NCBI GenBank assembly: GCA_963810815.1
Contig: CAWEPB010000009.1
Location: 1-64,000, forward strand
DNA from: CAVQWT01 sp963810815
GTDB lineage: Bacteria > Pseudomonadota > Gammaproteobacteria > Burkholderiales > Casimicrobiaceae
DNA: 64,000 nt
Direction: 5' to 3'
The notes below the pieces were generated by a model that made no database searches, was not told the DNA's origin, and saw nothing but the letters and a program-made list of their open reading frames with translations. Positions 8,670-17,595 of the stretch are shown here, piece by piece. The position numbers and the translations under genes are program-made. How positions within the stretch are numbered: the stretch's first letter is position 1; each line of letters opens with the position of its first letter.

Positions 8670-9488
8670 TCACTTCGGGAACATGAACTGCACCTGGGCG
8701 CGGATCTGCCAGTTCGCGCCGTAGTCCGGCCTGACGACGTTGTAGTACGCCGAGACCTGCGTATTCACCGGCAGCTTGCCGAAGTGGAAGATCTTGCCGA
8801 CGCCGCCGCCCAGCGGCACCGTCCATTGCTGGCTGCTGTCGGCATCCCAGTTGACGGTCAGGACCGGCGCGGAGGTCAGGTAGAGCCCGTCCGGGAAGTT
8901 GTAATTCACGAACGGCTGGATCAACCCGTTGTTGTACGAGCCGCCCTGCTTGTTGCTGGTCAGCGACCAGACATTGTTGACCAGCGCGCCGTAGACCCAC
9001 GGACTGCCGTGGTCGAGGTGCAGCACGACGACCGACGGTCCCAGGCCCCAGTTCTTGTTGCCGAGCTCGGAATTGCTGTTGGTCGGGATCTGCACCACCG
9101 GCCCCGCGCCCCAGATCCAGTGGCCCGGATTGGCGGGCGACAGGAAGGCTGTGAACACCGTGTCGCCGATGCCGTTCCGGCTGTCGATGCCCGGCCCCAG
9201 CGACGGCATCCAGATCACCGGAACGATCGTGCGGGTGATGATGTTCCAGTCCTTGTTGATCGAGATCGGGATCACCGGCTGGATGTTGAGGATGTTCTGC
9301 GTCCCCTTCTCCGGCCCGAAGTTGAGGTTGGTGTTGTTCTGGAACGGCACGCTGATCAGGTTGCCGACCGGGTTCTGCGCGAGCTTCGCGAGTTCCTCGG
9401 CGCTCAATTCGGCGTGCGCAGGGGCAACCGCGAGCGCCAGGGCGGCCGCGGCGCCGACGACGGCACTTGAATGGAGGTTCGTTCGCAT
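8670..9488 (-). CDS. Outer-membrane porin-like / transporter family protein
   Basis: A 272-residue protein with a signal peptide (about 1–26, ending PAHAEL), then a beta-rich sequence with alternating hydrophobic strands and aromatic girdles, ending in F-M-F-P-K, close to an outer-membrane barrel terminus. SAEELAKLAQNPVGNLISVP and the 'PVIPISINKDWNIITRTIVP' type pattern are characteristic of a widespread proteobacterial family sometimes wrongly labelled 'neuromedin U'; no substrate is established. The ATG at 9488 is chosen because it places the signal peptide correctly. It lies 122 bp upstream of the maturase on the same strand, but a functional link is not obvious. Confidence 0.75.
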   Translation of the reverse strand: MRTNLHSSAVVGAAAALALAVAPAHAELSAEELAKLAQNPVGNLISVPFQNNTNLNFGPEKGTQNILNIQPVIPISINKDWNIITRTIVPVIWMPSLGPGIDSRNGIGDTVFTAFLSPANPGHWIWGAGPVVQIPTNSNSELGNKNWGLGPSVVVLHLDHGSPWVYGALVNNVWSLTSNKQGGSYNNGLIQPFVNYNFPDGLYLTSAPVLTVNWDADSSQQWTVPLGGGVGKIFHFGKLPVNTQVSAYYNVVRPDYGANWQIRAQVQFMFPK

Positions 9489-9758
9489 GTTCACGCTCGC
9501 TTTGGTAAGTGTGGAAGGTGCGCAGGACCCGGCACCCACGACGCGCGCAACCGGCCCGCGCGGCTCCGCATCCTGGACCGCCGCAGCCGCAACCATATCG
9601 CAGACGGCCCGTTGCCGCACGTGCCGCGCGACGCGTGAGCGATGCGCGTGCGACGCCGGGCATGGTGGCCGACGGGGATGTCCCCCGTCCTGACGACGGT
9701 CGACCGGGGCGAGGGCGTGGCAGAATCCCCTCGGGCTCGCCGCGACCGGAGGATGTCG

Positions 9759-10208
9759 ATGGAAGAGGTGCAGGTGTACGTGGAGGTCGGTCTTGGTGCG
9801 GCGCTGCTGGTCGGAGCGCTGCTGATCCACGGCCTCGGCATGTACCTCACCGAGCTGCGGTTCGAGTTCCACCTCCGGCGGGGGATATCCAGCCGCATGG
9901 CCCTGCAGGGCGCGCTGGGGGTGATGATCCTGATGCTGATGTTCACGCACCTGGTCGAGATCTACGCCTGGGGTGCGATGCTGTACGCGATCGGTGCGAT
10001 TCCGAACCTGCGCGACGCCATCTACTTCGCGTCGGTCTGCTACACGACGCTGGGTTTCGGCGAGCACGTGCTGCCCGACAACTGGCGGCTGCTGGCGCCG
10101 ATCATGGCGATGTCCGGCATGTTCGCGTTCGGCTGGACCACCGGGGTGCTGGTGACGCTGGTGGCGCGCGGTCACGCACTGGTGGCGGGGGTCCGGTCGC
10201 GGCATTGA
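9759..10208 (+). CDS. Two-TM ion-channel-like membrane protein
   Basis: A 149-residue protein with membrane helices at about 8–27, 48–70 and 108–133, and between the last two a pore-loop-like segment, YFASVCYTTLGFGEHVLP. TTLGFGE resembles the potassium-channel selectivity filter (TVGYGD), with F for Y and E for D. The layout (helix, P-loop, helix) fits the small Ion_trans_2 channel family, but there is no ligand-binding domain. The ATG at 9759 is chosen over the one at 9753 because GGAGG at 9748–9752 is then six bases upstream. The selectivity is not provable from sequence. Confidence 0.7.
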   Translation: MEEVQVYVEVGLGAALLVGALLIHGLGMYLTELRFEFHLRRGISSRMALQGALGVMILMLMFTHLVEIYAWGAMLYAIGAIPNLRDAIYFASVCYTTLGFGEHVLPDNWRLLAPIMAMSGMFAFGWTTGVLVTLVARGHALVAGVRSRH

Positions 10209-10382
10209 TTGACGGGGTATTCGCGCCGATACCGTTCTGGTCCCGGTCGATCCACATGGCGCGGCGAAAGAGGTAACATCCGCGCGTGGCGCCGCGCCAT
10301 CGGCGTGGATTCGCCGGCATCGCCGGAATGCCCGATTGCGGTGCATCCAATCGAAACCGCACCAACAACAATGGAGTTTCCG

Positions 10383-10718
10383 ATGTCAATTCGAGCCCCG
10401 ATTCTTGCCAGCCTCGGCGCGGTGCTGCTGCTGGGCTGCCAGACCACTGCCCAGGTGCTCGACAGCCTGCAGCCGCAGGCGATCGCCGTCGCGACCCGCC
10501 GCGCGCAGTTCGAGATGAATTGCCCGGCCGCAGTCGGCCAGTTGCTCTCGCGCGAGGAAGTTCAGCCGGTCATCATGAACCCGCGCTTCGGCGGCGTCGT
10601 CCGCGCCGAGTACACCGTCGGCGTCACCGGCTGTGGCCAGCGCGCGACGTATCTGGTGATCTGCCCCGAGGACGGCTCCGGCTGCTTTGCCGCGGGCGGA
10701 CGCACCGAAATTCGCTGA
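10383..10718 (+). CDS. Small secreted lipoprotein
   Basis: A 111-residue protein with a lipoprotein signal peptide ending in LLLGC (lipid-attached Cys19), so it should be anchored in the envelope. The mature part has conserved-looking Cys pairs (MNCPAAVGQLL, GVTGCGQRATYLVICPEDG) consistent with disulfides. No known function is recognised. GGAG at 10373–10376 sits seven bases before the chosen ATG; an alternative ATG at 10371 would add four residues. Only 14 bp separate its stop from the start of the large secreted protein, so the two are probably co-transcribed. Confidence 0.6.
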   Translation: MSIRAPILASLGAVLLLGCQTTAQVLDSLQPQAIAVATRRAQFEMNCPAAVGQLLSREEVQPVIMNPRFGGVVRAEYTVGVTGCGQRATYLVICPEDGSGCFAAGGRTEIR

Positions 10719-10732
10719 CCGGGGAGGTCGAC

Positions 10733-13203
10733 GTGAAGTCGCTCGCCTTCGTCGCGGTCGCGACGGTGATGGCGTGCGCGGCTCCGGCTCCCGGCGCAGG
10801 CGCAGGGTGCCGCCGACCCGGCACCTGCCGCCGCCGCGCGCGCGCCGCTGCCGGCCGATCCCTGGCCGCGCGTGGTCGACCTTGCCAAGGGCCAGGCGCT
10901 GGTCTACCAGCCGCAGATCGACAAGTGGGAAGGCAACCAGCTGTCGTTCCGGTCGGCCGTCGCCATCAAGCCCGTCGGCGCCAGGGAAGAATCGTTCGGT
11001 GTGATCTTCGCGACCGCGCGGACCCAGGTCGACCGGGTGACGCGGATGGTCGTGTTCGAGAACCTGAACATCACGAAGAGCAACTTCCCCGCGTTGCCGG
11101 ATCGCGGCTCGGCGTACGCCGCCGAGCTGCAGAAGGAGGTCGCCGCCCAGGTGCGCAGCATCGCGCTCGACCGCCTGGAGGCCTCGCTGGCCGCCGCAGG
11201 AATCAAGCCGTCGACGGTCCCGGTCAGCAACGTGCCGCCGCAGGTGATCGTCAGCAACTCGCCGGCAATCCTGGTGCCGATCGACGGCGCGCCGGTGCTG
11301 AAGCCGGTCAGCGGCGACCCGCGGTTCCAGCGCGTCATCAATACGCGCGCGTTGATCGTGCAGGGGGGCTTCCGGCAGGAGTTCTACGTTCACGTCTACG
11401 ACGGCTGGCTGTCGGCGGACTCGATCGGCGGTCCGTGGTCGCAGCCGCGGCGCGTCCCGCTGGGGCTCGATGACCTCGCGCAGAGTCTGGCCAAGTCGGG
11501 AGTCGTCGATCTCCTCGACGGCGGGCCCAAGGCGAACCCGAAGCCATCGCTCGCCGACGGCGTGCCGGCGATCCATACCTCGCAGACGCCGACCGAGCTG
11601 ATCGTGTTCAGGGGCCAGCCCGACTTCGTTCCCATCGTCGGGACTTCGCTGCTGTGGGCGTCGAACACCAAGGCCGACGTGCTGATCGACACCACCAGCA
11701 GCCTCTACTACGCGCTGCTGGCGGGCCGCTGGTTCCGCTCGTCGGCGTTGACCGGGCCGTGGACCTTCGTCGCCAGCAACGCGCTGCCGGCGGACTTCTC
11801 GAGGATTCCCGTCGCGTCGCTCGCCGGCGCGGTGCTGCCGGCCGTCGCGGGCACGCCGCAGGCGCAGGAGGCGGTGATCGCCAACTCGATCCCGCAGACG
11901 GCCACGGTGCCGCTGAAGAACGGCCCGACGTTCACGCCGAACTTCGACGGCGTGCCGAAATACTCGCCGATCGCCGGCACGCCGCTGTCGTACGTCGTCA
12001 ACTCGTCGGTGCCGGTGATCCAGACGGGGCCGGGCGCGTACTACGCGGTCACCGCGGGCGTGTGGTTCACCGCCCCCGCGGTCACCGGGCCGTGGACGAT
12101 CGCGACGTCGGTGCCGGAGGCGATCTACACCATCCCGACCTCGTCGCCGATCCACTACGTCACCTACGTGCGCATCTACGAGGCGACGCCGCAGGTCGTC
12201 TACGTCGGCTACACGCCGGGTTACCTCGGCACGGTGGTCGAGCCGACCGGCACCGTCGTCTACGGCACCGGCTACGCCTACTCGCCGTGGATCGGCGCGG
12301 CCTGGTATCCGCCGCCGTACACCTACGGCCTGGCCGCACTGCCGGTCTACAACCCGTACGTCGGCTTCACCTACGGCTTCGCGATGGGGTTGGCGACGGC
12401 GGCGTGGACCGAACCGTACTGGGGCGGCGCGTACTTCCACCCGGGCTACTGGGGCGCGTACCCGTGCTGCGGTTCCGCCAGCGCCAACGTCTACGGGCAT
12501 TGGGGCAGCGCGACGTATTCGGGCACACGCAGCTGGTATGCCGGCGGCGGCGTGGCCGGCACCCGGGCCAGCGGCAGCTACTACAACAGCCGCACCGGCA
12601 CCTCGGGATCCTACGACGCGGGTCGCCAGTACAACGCGTGGACCGGCAATGCGACACGCGGCTTCGACCGCACGGTGAACGCACCGGCGGGCGGCTCGGG
12701 CAACGTCGCGCGGGCGGGCAACTACAACACCTACACCGGCCAGCGCTCGACCGGTTCCGCGGTCTCGGCCACCGGCGCCGGCGGCAGCAGCTACGACCGT
12801 GCGGGCGCGACGACCGCGGGCCCGGAGGGCGCCGCCCACGTCGGCGGTGGCTCGACCTACAACGCCAGGACCGGCACCACCAACACCTGGAGCAGCGCGA
12901 GCCTGGGCAACAACCACTACGCCGACGTCAACGGCAATGTGTACAGGAACACCGGCGACGGCTGGCAACAGCACGGCTCGGGCGGCGTCTGGGCCAGCGC
13001 GTCGGGCGCCTCGTCGTGGGGCGATCGCGAATCGCAGGCGCGCAGCTCCGGTGAAAGCCGTTGGGGCGGCGGAGGCGGCTTCGGCGGAGAGGATCGGTTC
13101 GGCGGCGGGCTTCGGTGGCGGCGATCGCTTCGGCGGCGGTGGCTGGGGCGGTCGCTTCGGTGGCGGTGGTGGCGGCTTCCGCGGCGGCGGCTTCCGTCGC
13201 TGA
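10733..13203 (+). CDS. Large Gly/Tyr/Ser-rich secreted protein (two apparent frameshifts)
   Basis: Reads as one gene of about 820 residues if two single extra bases are ignored. The GTG at 10733, with GGGGAGG just upstream, starts a signal peptide (KSLAFVAVATVMACAAP). Removing one C from the CCC near 10790 joins it to AQAQGAADPAPAAA and the main frame. The body has repeated units of the type 'G(T/S)P...YSPIAGTPLSYVVNSS' and '...WFxxxxLTGPWT', then a Tyr/Trp-rich region (from about 12150) and a Gly-rich tail. Near 13107 an extra G breaks the tail; the next frame continues GFGGGDRFGGGGWGG to the TGA at 13201. Similar Burkholderiales proteins are annotated 'carbohydrate-binding family V/XII', with no demonstrated function. 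It is probably surface-exposed or exported. Confidence 0.6.
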
Positions 13204-13247
13204 GCGCATTCAAGGCAACCTCAAGTCAACTTCAAGGAGATGAACTG

Positions 13248-13691
13248 ATGAAGCGTGTTTCTTCGTACCTGTCCGTCGGCGCCCTCGCGCTGCTGCTCGG
13301 CGCCTGCGCCGCCCCGGGTCCGACGCCCGGCGAGATGGAGATCCGCAGCGGCGTGATCGAGCAGATCACGTCGGTGCAACTGGCGAGCAACCACGCGCCG
13401 GGTGTCGGCGCGGTCGTCGGCGGCGTGGCCGGGCTGGGCATCGGCAGCCTGATCGGCGGCGGCACCGGTCGCGACGTCGCGATGGTGCTGGGCACGATCG
13501 GCGGCGCGGTCGCCGGCAACGCGGTCCAGCGGCGCTACGATGCGCCGCAGCCCGGACAGCAGATCATCGTGCGCAGCTACCACGATGTGCTGGTTTCGGT
13601 GACGCAGCCGGTCAATCCGAACCTCCGGGTCGGCCAGAAGGTCTTCATCGAAGGCAGCGGTGACGGCGCGCGCGTCGTGCCGAGACAGTAA
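13248..13691 (+). CDS. SlyB-like glycine-zipper outer-membrane lipoprotein
   Basis: A 147-residue lipoprotein: signal MKRVSSYLSVGALALLLGAC with lipid-attached Cys20, then a glycine-zipper segment (AVVGGVAGLGIGSLIGGGTG and IGGAVAGNAV) typical of the SlyB/Pcp family, and a basic C-terminal domain (VGQKVFIEGSGDGARVV). SlyB-type proteins form envelope-stress lipoprotein assemblies in the outer membrane. AAGGAG precedes the ATG at 13248. The upstream gene's frame runs through without a stop because of the frameshift near 13107, which would produce a false fusion; the signal peptide and ribosome-binding site show this is a separate gene. A strong hairpin follows. Confidence 0.8.
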   Translation: MKRVSSYLSVGALALLLGACAAPGPTPGEMEIRSGVIEQITSVQLASNHAPGVGAVVGGVAGLGIGSLIGGGTGRDVAMVLGTIGGAVAGNAVQRRYDAPQPGQQIIVRSYHDVLVSVTQPVNPNLRVGQKVFIEGSGDGARVVPRQ

Positions 13692-13714
13692 CCGCGTCCG
13701 GCCTTCGCGGTGCC

Positions 13715-13748
13715 GGGGCCCGGGCTGCCGTCCGGGCCCCTTCTCATT
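13715..13748 (+). terminator. Rho-independent terminator after the SlyB-like gene
   Basis: A perfect 9-bp stem (13715–13723 with 13732–13740, GGGGCCCGG/CCGGGCCCC) with an 8-base loop is followed by TTCTCATT. It lies 24 bp after the SlyB-like stop codon. Confidence 0.7.
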
Positions 13749-13808
13749 GGCGCAGGCTCCGGCCCTGATGCGCGCGCGGCAAGGTCCGGACGCGGGCAGG
13801 ATCGAAGT

Positions 13809-14654
13809 TCAGCGCATGCGCGCCTGCGCGGCCGCGAACGCATGGAAGTGATGGACCGGGCCGTGGCCGCTGCCGACCGCCAGCCGGCCCGACTCGCGGA
13901 TCGCGGCGCCGAGCCAGTCCTTGGCGCGCCGCGCCGCGGTCGGCACGTCGGGTGACTGCGGCAGCAGCGCCGCCAGCGCCGAGGACAGCGCGCAGCCGGT
14001 GCCGTGCGTGTTCTTCGTGTCGATCCGGGGACCGCTGAGCTCGATCATCCGGTCGCCGTCGTGCAGCAGGTCGACCGCGTCGCCGGACGTCAGGTGTCCG
14101 CCCTTCAGCAGCACCCAGCGTTCGCCGTCGTGGGCCATCGCCGCGCGCAGTCGCTCGGCGGCCCGCTCCATCTCCTTGCGCGTTTCCGGCGCGCGGCCCT
14201 CGAGCAGCACGCCGGCCTCCGGCAGGTTGGGCGTGATCACGCTCGCCAGCGGCAGCAGCGACTCGCGCAGCGCGCCGACCGCCGCCTTTTCCAGCAGCGC
14301 GTCCCCGCTCTTGGCCACCATCACCGGATCGAGCACGATCCGCGCTGCCTGCCAGTGCGCGAGCCGGTCGGCGACGGTGCGGATCACGCCGGCCTGGCCG
14401 AGCATGCCGATCTTGACCGCGGCGATCGCGACGTCGGCGAACAGCGTGTCGATCTGCTGGGCGACGAACGGCGGCGGCACCGGAAACACGCCGGTGACGG
14501 CGCGCGTGTTCTGTGCGGTCAGCGCGGCGACGACGCCGCACGCGTAGGCGCCGAGCGCGCTGATGGTCTTGACGTCGGCCAGCACGCCGGCGCCGCCGGA
14601 CGGATCGACGCCCGCGATGGCGAGTACGTTGGGAATGTCGGTGTCGCGATTCAT
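13809..14654 (-). CDS. thiD: Hydroxymethylpyrimidine/phosphomethylpyrimidine kinase
   Basis: A 281-residue ribokinase-family enzyme that phosphorylates HMP and HMP-P in the pyrimidine branch of thiamine biosynthesis. The N-terminal substrate motif AGVDPSGGAGVLADVKT, the TAQNTRAVTGVF loop, the VLDPVMVAKSG segment and the C-terminal anion-hole motif KNTHGTGCALSSALAA are all present. Length and motif order are normal. The ATG at 14654 opens directly into the conserved N-terminus. No other thi gene or TPP riboswitch is seen nearby. It is divergent from the LOG-family gene. Confidence 0.93.
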   Translation of the reverse strand: MNRDTDIPNVLAIAGVDPSGGAGVLADVKTISALGAYACGVVAALTAQNTRAVTGVFPVPPPFVAQQIDTLFADVAIAAVKIGMLGQAGVIRTVADRLAHWQAARIVLDPVMVAKSGDALLEKAAVGALRESLLPLASVITPNLPEAGVLLEGRAPETRKEMERAAERLRAAMAHDGERWVLLKGGHLTSGDAVDLLHDGDRMIELSGPRIDTKNTHGTGCALSSALAALLPQSPDVPTAARRAKDWLGAAIRESGRLAVGSGHGPVHHFHAFAAAQARMR

Positions 14655-14733
14655 GGCCTGTTCATCCTGCCGCGATGGCGGCATTCGTTAAGATACGCCT
14701 CCCTCACCGCTTCCCTCATCCCCCGCCGCCTCC

Positions 14734-15411
14734 ATGCCGACTTCCGCCCCCAGCGTCACGACGCTGCATCTCGATCGCGCCCGCCGGCTGCTGCACGACG
14801 GTGCCGGTCGCGTGTTCGATCTCGCCTCGCACAGCTGGCAGCCGAGCGCGCCGGCCGGGCGGGTGCGCCGGCCGGGGCGGGCGAGGCGGTCGACGTCGCG
14901 ACGGCGGTGGCCTGGCTGCAGCGCGAGAGCGGCCGGCCGGCGCGGCAGCCGATCGGCGTCATCGGCGGTCGGCACGCGACGCACTCCCAGCTTGCCGCGG
15001 CGCGCTCGCTCGGCGCCGGACTGGCGCGCATCGGGCTCGTCGTGCTCTGCGGCGGACGCGGCGGCGTGATGCTGGCGGTCTGCGAAGGCGTCACCGACGG
15101 CGGCGGCGTCAGCGTGGGCCTGCTGCCCGGCGACACCATCGCCGACGGCAACGACTTCGTCACCATCCCGATCGCCACCGGCATCGGGCTCGCGCGCAAC
15201 GCGCTGATCGCCCGCGGCGCGCGTTGCCTGGTCGCGGTCGGCGGCAGCTACGGCACGCTGTCCGAAGTGGCTTTCGGCCTCCAGTACGGCAAGCGCGTGT
15301 TCGGTCTCGACGGCGCACCGGCGGTCGACGGCGTGCAGCAACTGCCCGACGCGGTCGCCGCGATCGACGCGGTGGCGCGCGTGGTGCTGCGAACTCGACC
15401 CGGACCAATGA
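14734..15411 (+). CDS. LOG-family / TIGR00725-like nucleotide-binding protein (two frameshifts)
   Basis: About 225 residues once two frame breaks are repaired. The N-terminus (HLDRARRLLHDGAGRVFDLA) and the Rossmann core (PIGVIGGRHATH, LVVLCGGRGGVMLAVCEG, GLLPGD, ARCLVAVGGSYGTLSEVAFG) are unmistakable for the LOG-like family that includes cytokinin-activating phosphoribohydrolases. The first break lies in the repetitive GC run at about 14855–14885 (one base missing or two extra). The second is near 15388, where restoring the frame gives LRELDPDQ and a TGA at 15409. The bacterial role is uncertain. The upstream 79 bp are shared with the divergent thiD. Confidence 0.75.
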
Positions 15412-15534
15412 CCGCCGGCGGTGTGCGAAAATCCGGCGTCCTGACGTTGGCCACCCCGGCTGGCCACCCCGGCCGGCCGTCACCGCGTACACCCGATGCA
15501 CCCGGCTCCGCGCCTGCACCAGAAAGGATTCACG

Positions 15535-16633
15535 ATGCGTCCTGCCCGCCTTGCCGCCGTTGCCGCTGCCCTTGCGGCGGGGCTGGCGTTCGACTCCGCT
15601 GCGGCGGCGACAGCGACCGAGTGCCATACGCTCGCCGATGCCGCCGCACGCCTGGCCTGTTACGACCGCGCGACCGGTCGCGACGCCGGGGCGACCGCGC
15701 CGGCGGCTGCCCCCTCCGCACCAGCGACGACCGCGACCCCTGCGGCCGGAGCGGCGGGAGCCGCCGCTGCCGCGCCGGCCGCCGCCGCTGGCGCGACGGA
15801 AAAGGCGGCGTCCGCCGCCGTGGCCTTGCGTCCGTCGATGCTGGGTGAGCGCTGGGCGCTCGACCCCGCCCTCGGGGACCGGGATTTCGACCTTCGCTTC
15901 CACAACCCCAGCTACATCATCGGGCGCTGGTCGAACGAGCCCAACGACTCGCCGACCTCGCCGACGCTGGGCGGACTGCCGGGACCGGTGCCGCTGGACC
16001 ACGTCGAGGCAAAGTTTCAGTTCTCGTTCAAGGCGCGGCTGTGGGAGGCCGACAGCCGCCAAGTACGCCGTCTGGGCCGCGTACACGCAGCAGAGCAACT
16101 GGCAGATCGCCAACGGCGACCTGTCGCGGCCGTTCCGCGAGACCGATTACCAGCCCGAGCTGATCTTCACGTACCGGCCCGACCTGGAGTTCGGCGGGTT
16201 CCGCTGGCGCCTGCTCAACCTCGGGCTCGTCCACCAGTCCAACGGCCGCGCCGAGCCGCTGTCGCGCAGCTGGAACCGGATCTATGCGCAGTTCGGGTTC
16301 GAGCGCGACAACTTCGCGCTGCTGGTGCGCCCGTGGTACCGCTTCAAGGAAGGCGCAGACAAGGACGACAACCCGGACATCACCGATTACTACGGCTACG
16401 GCGACATCGTCGGCCTGTACCGGACCGACCGCGGACACACGTTCACGCTGACGGGCCGCGGCAACATCCGCGAGCGCAAGGGCAGCGTCGAGTTCGAGTG
16501 GTCGACGCCGCCGCTGCTGGGACCGTTCAAGGGCTACTTCCAGGTCTTCAGCGGCTACGGCGAGAGCCTGATCGACTACAACTGGAAGCAGACCACGGTC
16601 GGCGCGGGAGTACTGTTGAACGACCTGCTCTGA
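15535..16633 (+). CDS. pldA: Outer-membrane phospholipase A (one frameshift)
   Basis: OMPLA hydrolyses phospholipids that appear in the outer leaflet of the outer membrane. A signal peptide (MRPARLAAVAAALAAGLAF...) and an Ala/Pro-rich linker with a C-x8-C pair precede the 12-strand barrel domain. The catalytic motif is intact: GLVHQSNGRAEPLSRSWNR holds the active His and Ser of the family. The frame breaks near 16050: removing one C in GCCGCCAAG joins ...WEADSR to KYAVWAAYTQQSNWQ and gives a full-length protein of about 365 residues ending at 16633. AGAAAGGA precedes the ATG at 15535. All downstream catalytic residues are unharmed, so a sequence error is more likely than a true pseudogene. 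Confidence 0.85.
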
Positions 16634-16779
16634 CGACACCGGCGCCGCCGGCGACCTGACTGTGGCGCGCCGCTGCCGGGGTGGCGCGGCGGTCCGGCGG
16701 CGGCCACCGCATCCCGGCGTCGCGGACGACGCGTCACGGACCGGGGGGCCGGCGGGGCGGATGCCGGTGCCAGCCGGTG

Positions 16780-16785
16780 TAGAAT
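16780..16785 (+). promoter_or_regulatory. Candidate -10 element of tRNA-Gly
   Basis: TAGAAT directly preceded by TG lies 11 bp before the mature 5' end of the tRNA. No good -35 hexamer is seen at the usual spacing. Confidence 0.35.
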
Positions 16786-16795
16786 TCGCGCTGCC

Positions 16796-16869
16796 GCGGG
16801 TGTAGTTCAATGGTAGAACGGCAGCTTCCCAAGCTGCATACGAGGGTTCGATTCCCTTCACCCGCTCCA
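16796..16869 (+). tRNA. tRNA-Gly (CCC anticodon)
   Basis: A complete cloverleaf: acceptor stem GCGGGTG/CACCCGC, D arm with TAGTTCAATGGTAGA, anticodon stem GCAGC/GCTGC enclosing TTCCCAA (anticodon CCC), T arm with GGTTCGATTCC, discriminator T and an encoded CCA. It decodes GGG glycine codons, which are rare relative to GGC in this window. Confidence 0.97.
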
Positions 16870-16904
16870 GCCTGTTTCCCGCGCCCCAGATCGGGGCATT
16901 CATA

Positions 16905-16986
16905 TTGCAGTGCACAAATCGATGATTTCCCAGCAACAGAGCCCGGGAAGCGGCCCACCTTTACCGTGCAATTGTGCAGTGCACCA
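16905..16986 (+). promoter_or_regulatory. Paired GCAGTGCAC motifs upstream of the acetyltransferase
   Basis: Two near-identical TGCA-centred motifs, TTGCAGTGCACAA at 16905–16917 and TTGTGCAGTGCACCA at 16972–16986, sit 67 bp apart in an unusually AT-rich gap before the gene at 17017. Their symmetry suggests a repressor operator. TATTAT at 16989–16994 could be the -10 element just downstream. Which protein binds is unknown. Confidence 0.4.
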
Positions 16987-16995
16987 TGTATTATG

Positions 16996-17017
16996 TTGCA
17001 TGCGAAGGAGCATGCAA
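16996..17017 (+). promoter_or_regulatory. Hairpin presenting the Shine–Dalgarno sequence in its loop
   Basis: TTGCATGC (16996–17003) and GCATGCAA (17010–17017) form a perfect 8-bp stem around the 6-base loop GAAGGA, which is the ribosome-binding site. The last base of the stem is the A of the start codon at 17017. It could act as a translational control element or a DNA operator. Confidence 0.5.
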
Positions 17018-17562
17018 TGCAGACCGTCATCTACGCCGGGCGCCAGCCCGGACCGCTGCGACGCCTGACCGCCGCGGCCAGAGGCCAGGTCGCGCGCCAC
17101 TATCTCGCGCTCGAGCCGGAGGGCCGACGCCTTCGGTTCAACACCGAAATCCTCGACGAGGCCATCCGCAAGCACGTCGCCGCGCTCGATTTCGACCGGG
17201 ACCTGATTCTGGGCTCCGAAGGCGAGGAGGGCCAGCTGGTCGCCGTCGTTCATCTCGCGCGGATCAGCGACACCGAGGTCGAGTTCTCGATCAGCGTGCT
17301 CGAACCCTGGCGCGGGCAGGGACACGGCCAGAAACTGACGCACCTCGGTCTGGCCGAGGCGGCCCGGCACGGCTTTCAGCTCGCGCACGTGCAGTTCATG
17401 TCGCAGAACCAGCGGATGGGCGCGATCATGAACCACTTCGACTCGACGCGCGGGCAGGCCGGCACCGAGCACTTCGTCCAGGTGCCGCTGCCGGCGAGCC
17501 TGGCGCGTCCGTTCCAGGCGCCGATCGGCCCGTTCGTGCCTTCGCTGGTCGCCTTCAACTAG
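17017..17562 (+). CDS. GNAT-family acetyltransferase
   Basis: A 181-residue protein with an acetyl-CoA-binding core: EVEFSISVLEPWRGQGHGQKLTHLGLAEAARHG contains the RGQGHG pyrophosphate loop and following helix. The N-terminal RRLTAAARGQVARHYLAL and RLRFNTEILDEAIRKHV segments are typical of a proteobacterial GNAT subgroup; the substrate is unknown. The start at 17017 follows the GAAGGA in the hairpin loop. An earlier in-frame ATG would run back through the tRNA and is rejected. The unusual upstream TGCA motifs and hairpin suggest tight control. Confidence 0.75.
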   Translation: MQTVIYAGRQPGPLRRLTAAARGQVARHYLALEPEGRRLRFNTEILDEAIRKHVAALDFDRDLILGSEGEEGQLVAVVHLARISDTEVEFSISVLEPWRGQGHGQKLTHLGLAEAARHGFQLAHVQFMSQNQRMGAIMNHFDSTRGQAGTEHFVQVPLPASLARPFQAPIGPFVPSLVAFN

Positions 17563-17595
17563 GCGGCGCGGCTCCCTGCGGCGCCGCGGCGGAAG

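Noticed and set aside
10872..13691. Apparent fusion of the large secreted protein with the SlyB-like lipoprotein
   Set aside because: The fusion arises from the extra G near 13107; the lipoprotein has its own signal peptide, ribosome-binding site and start.
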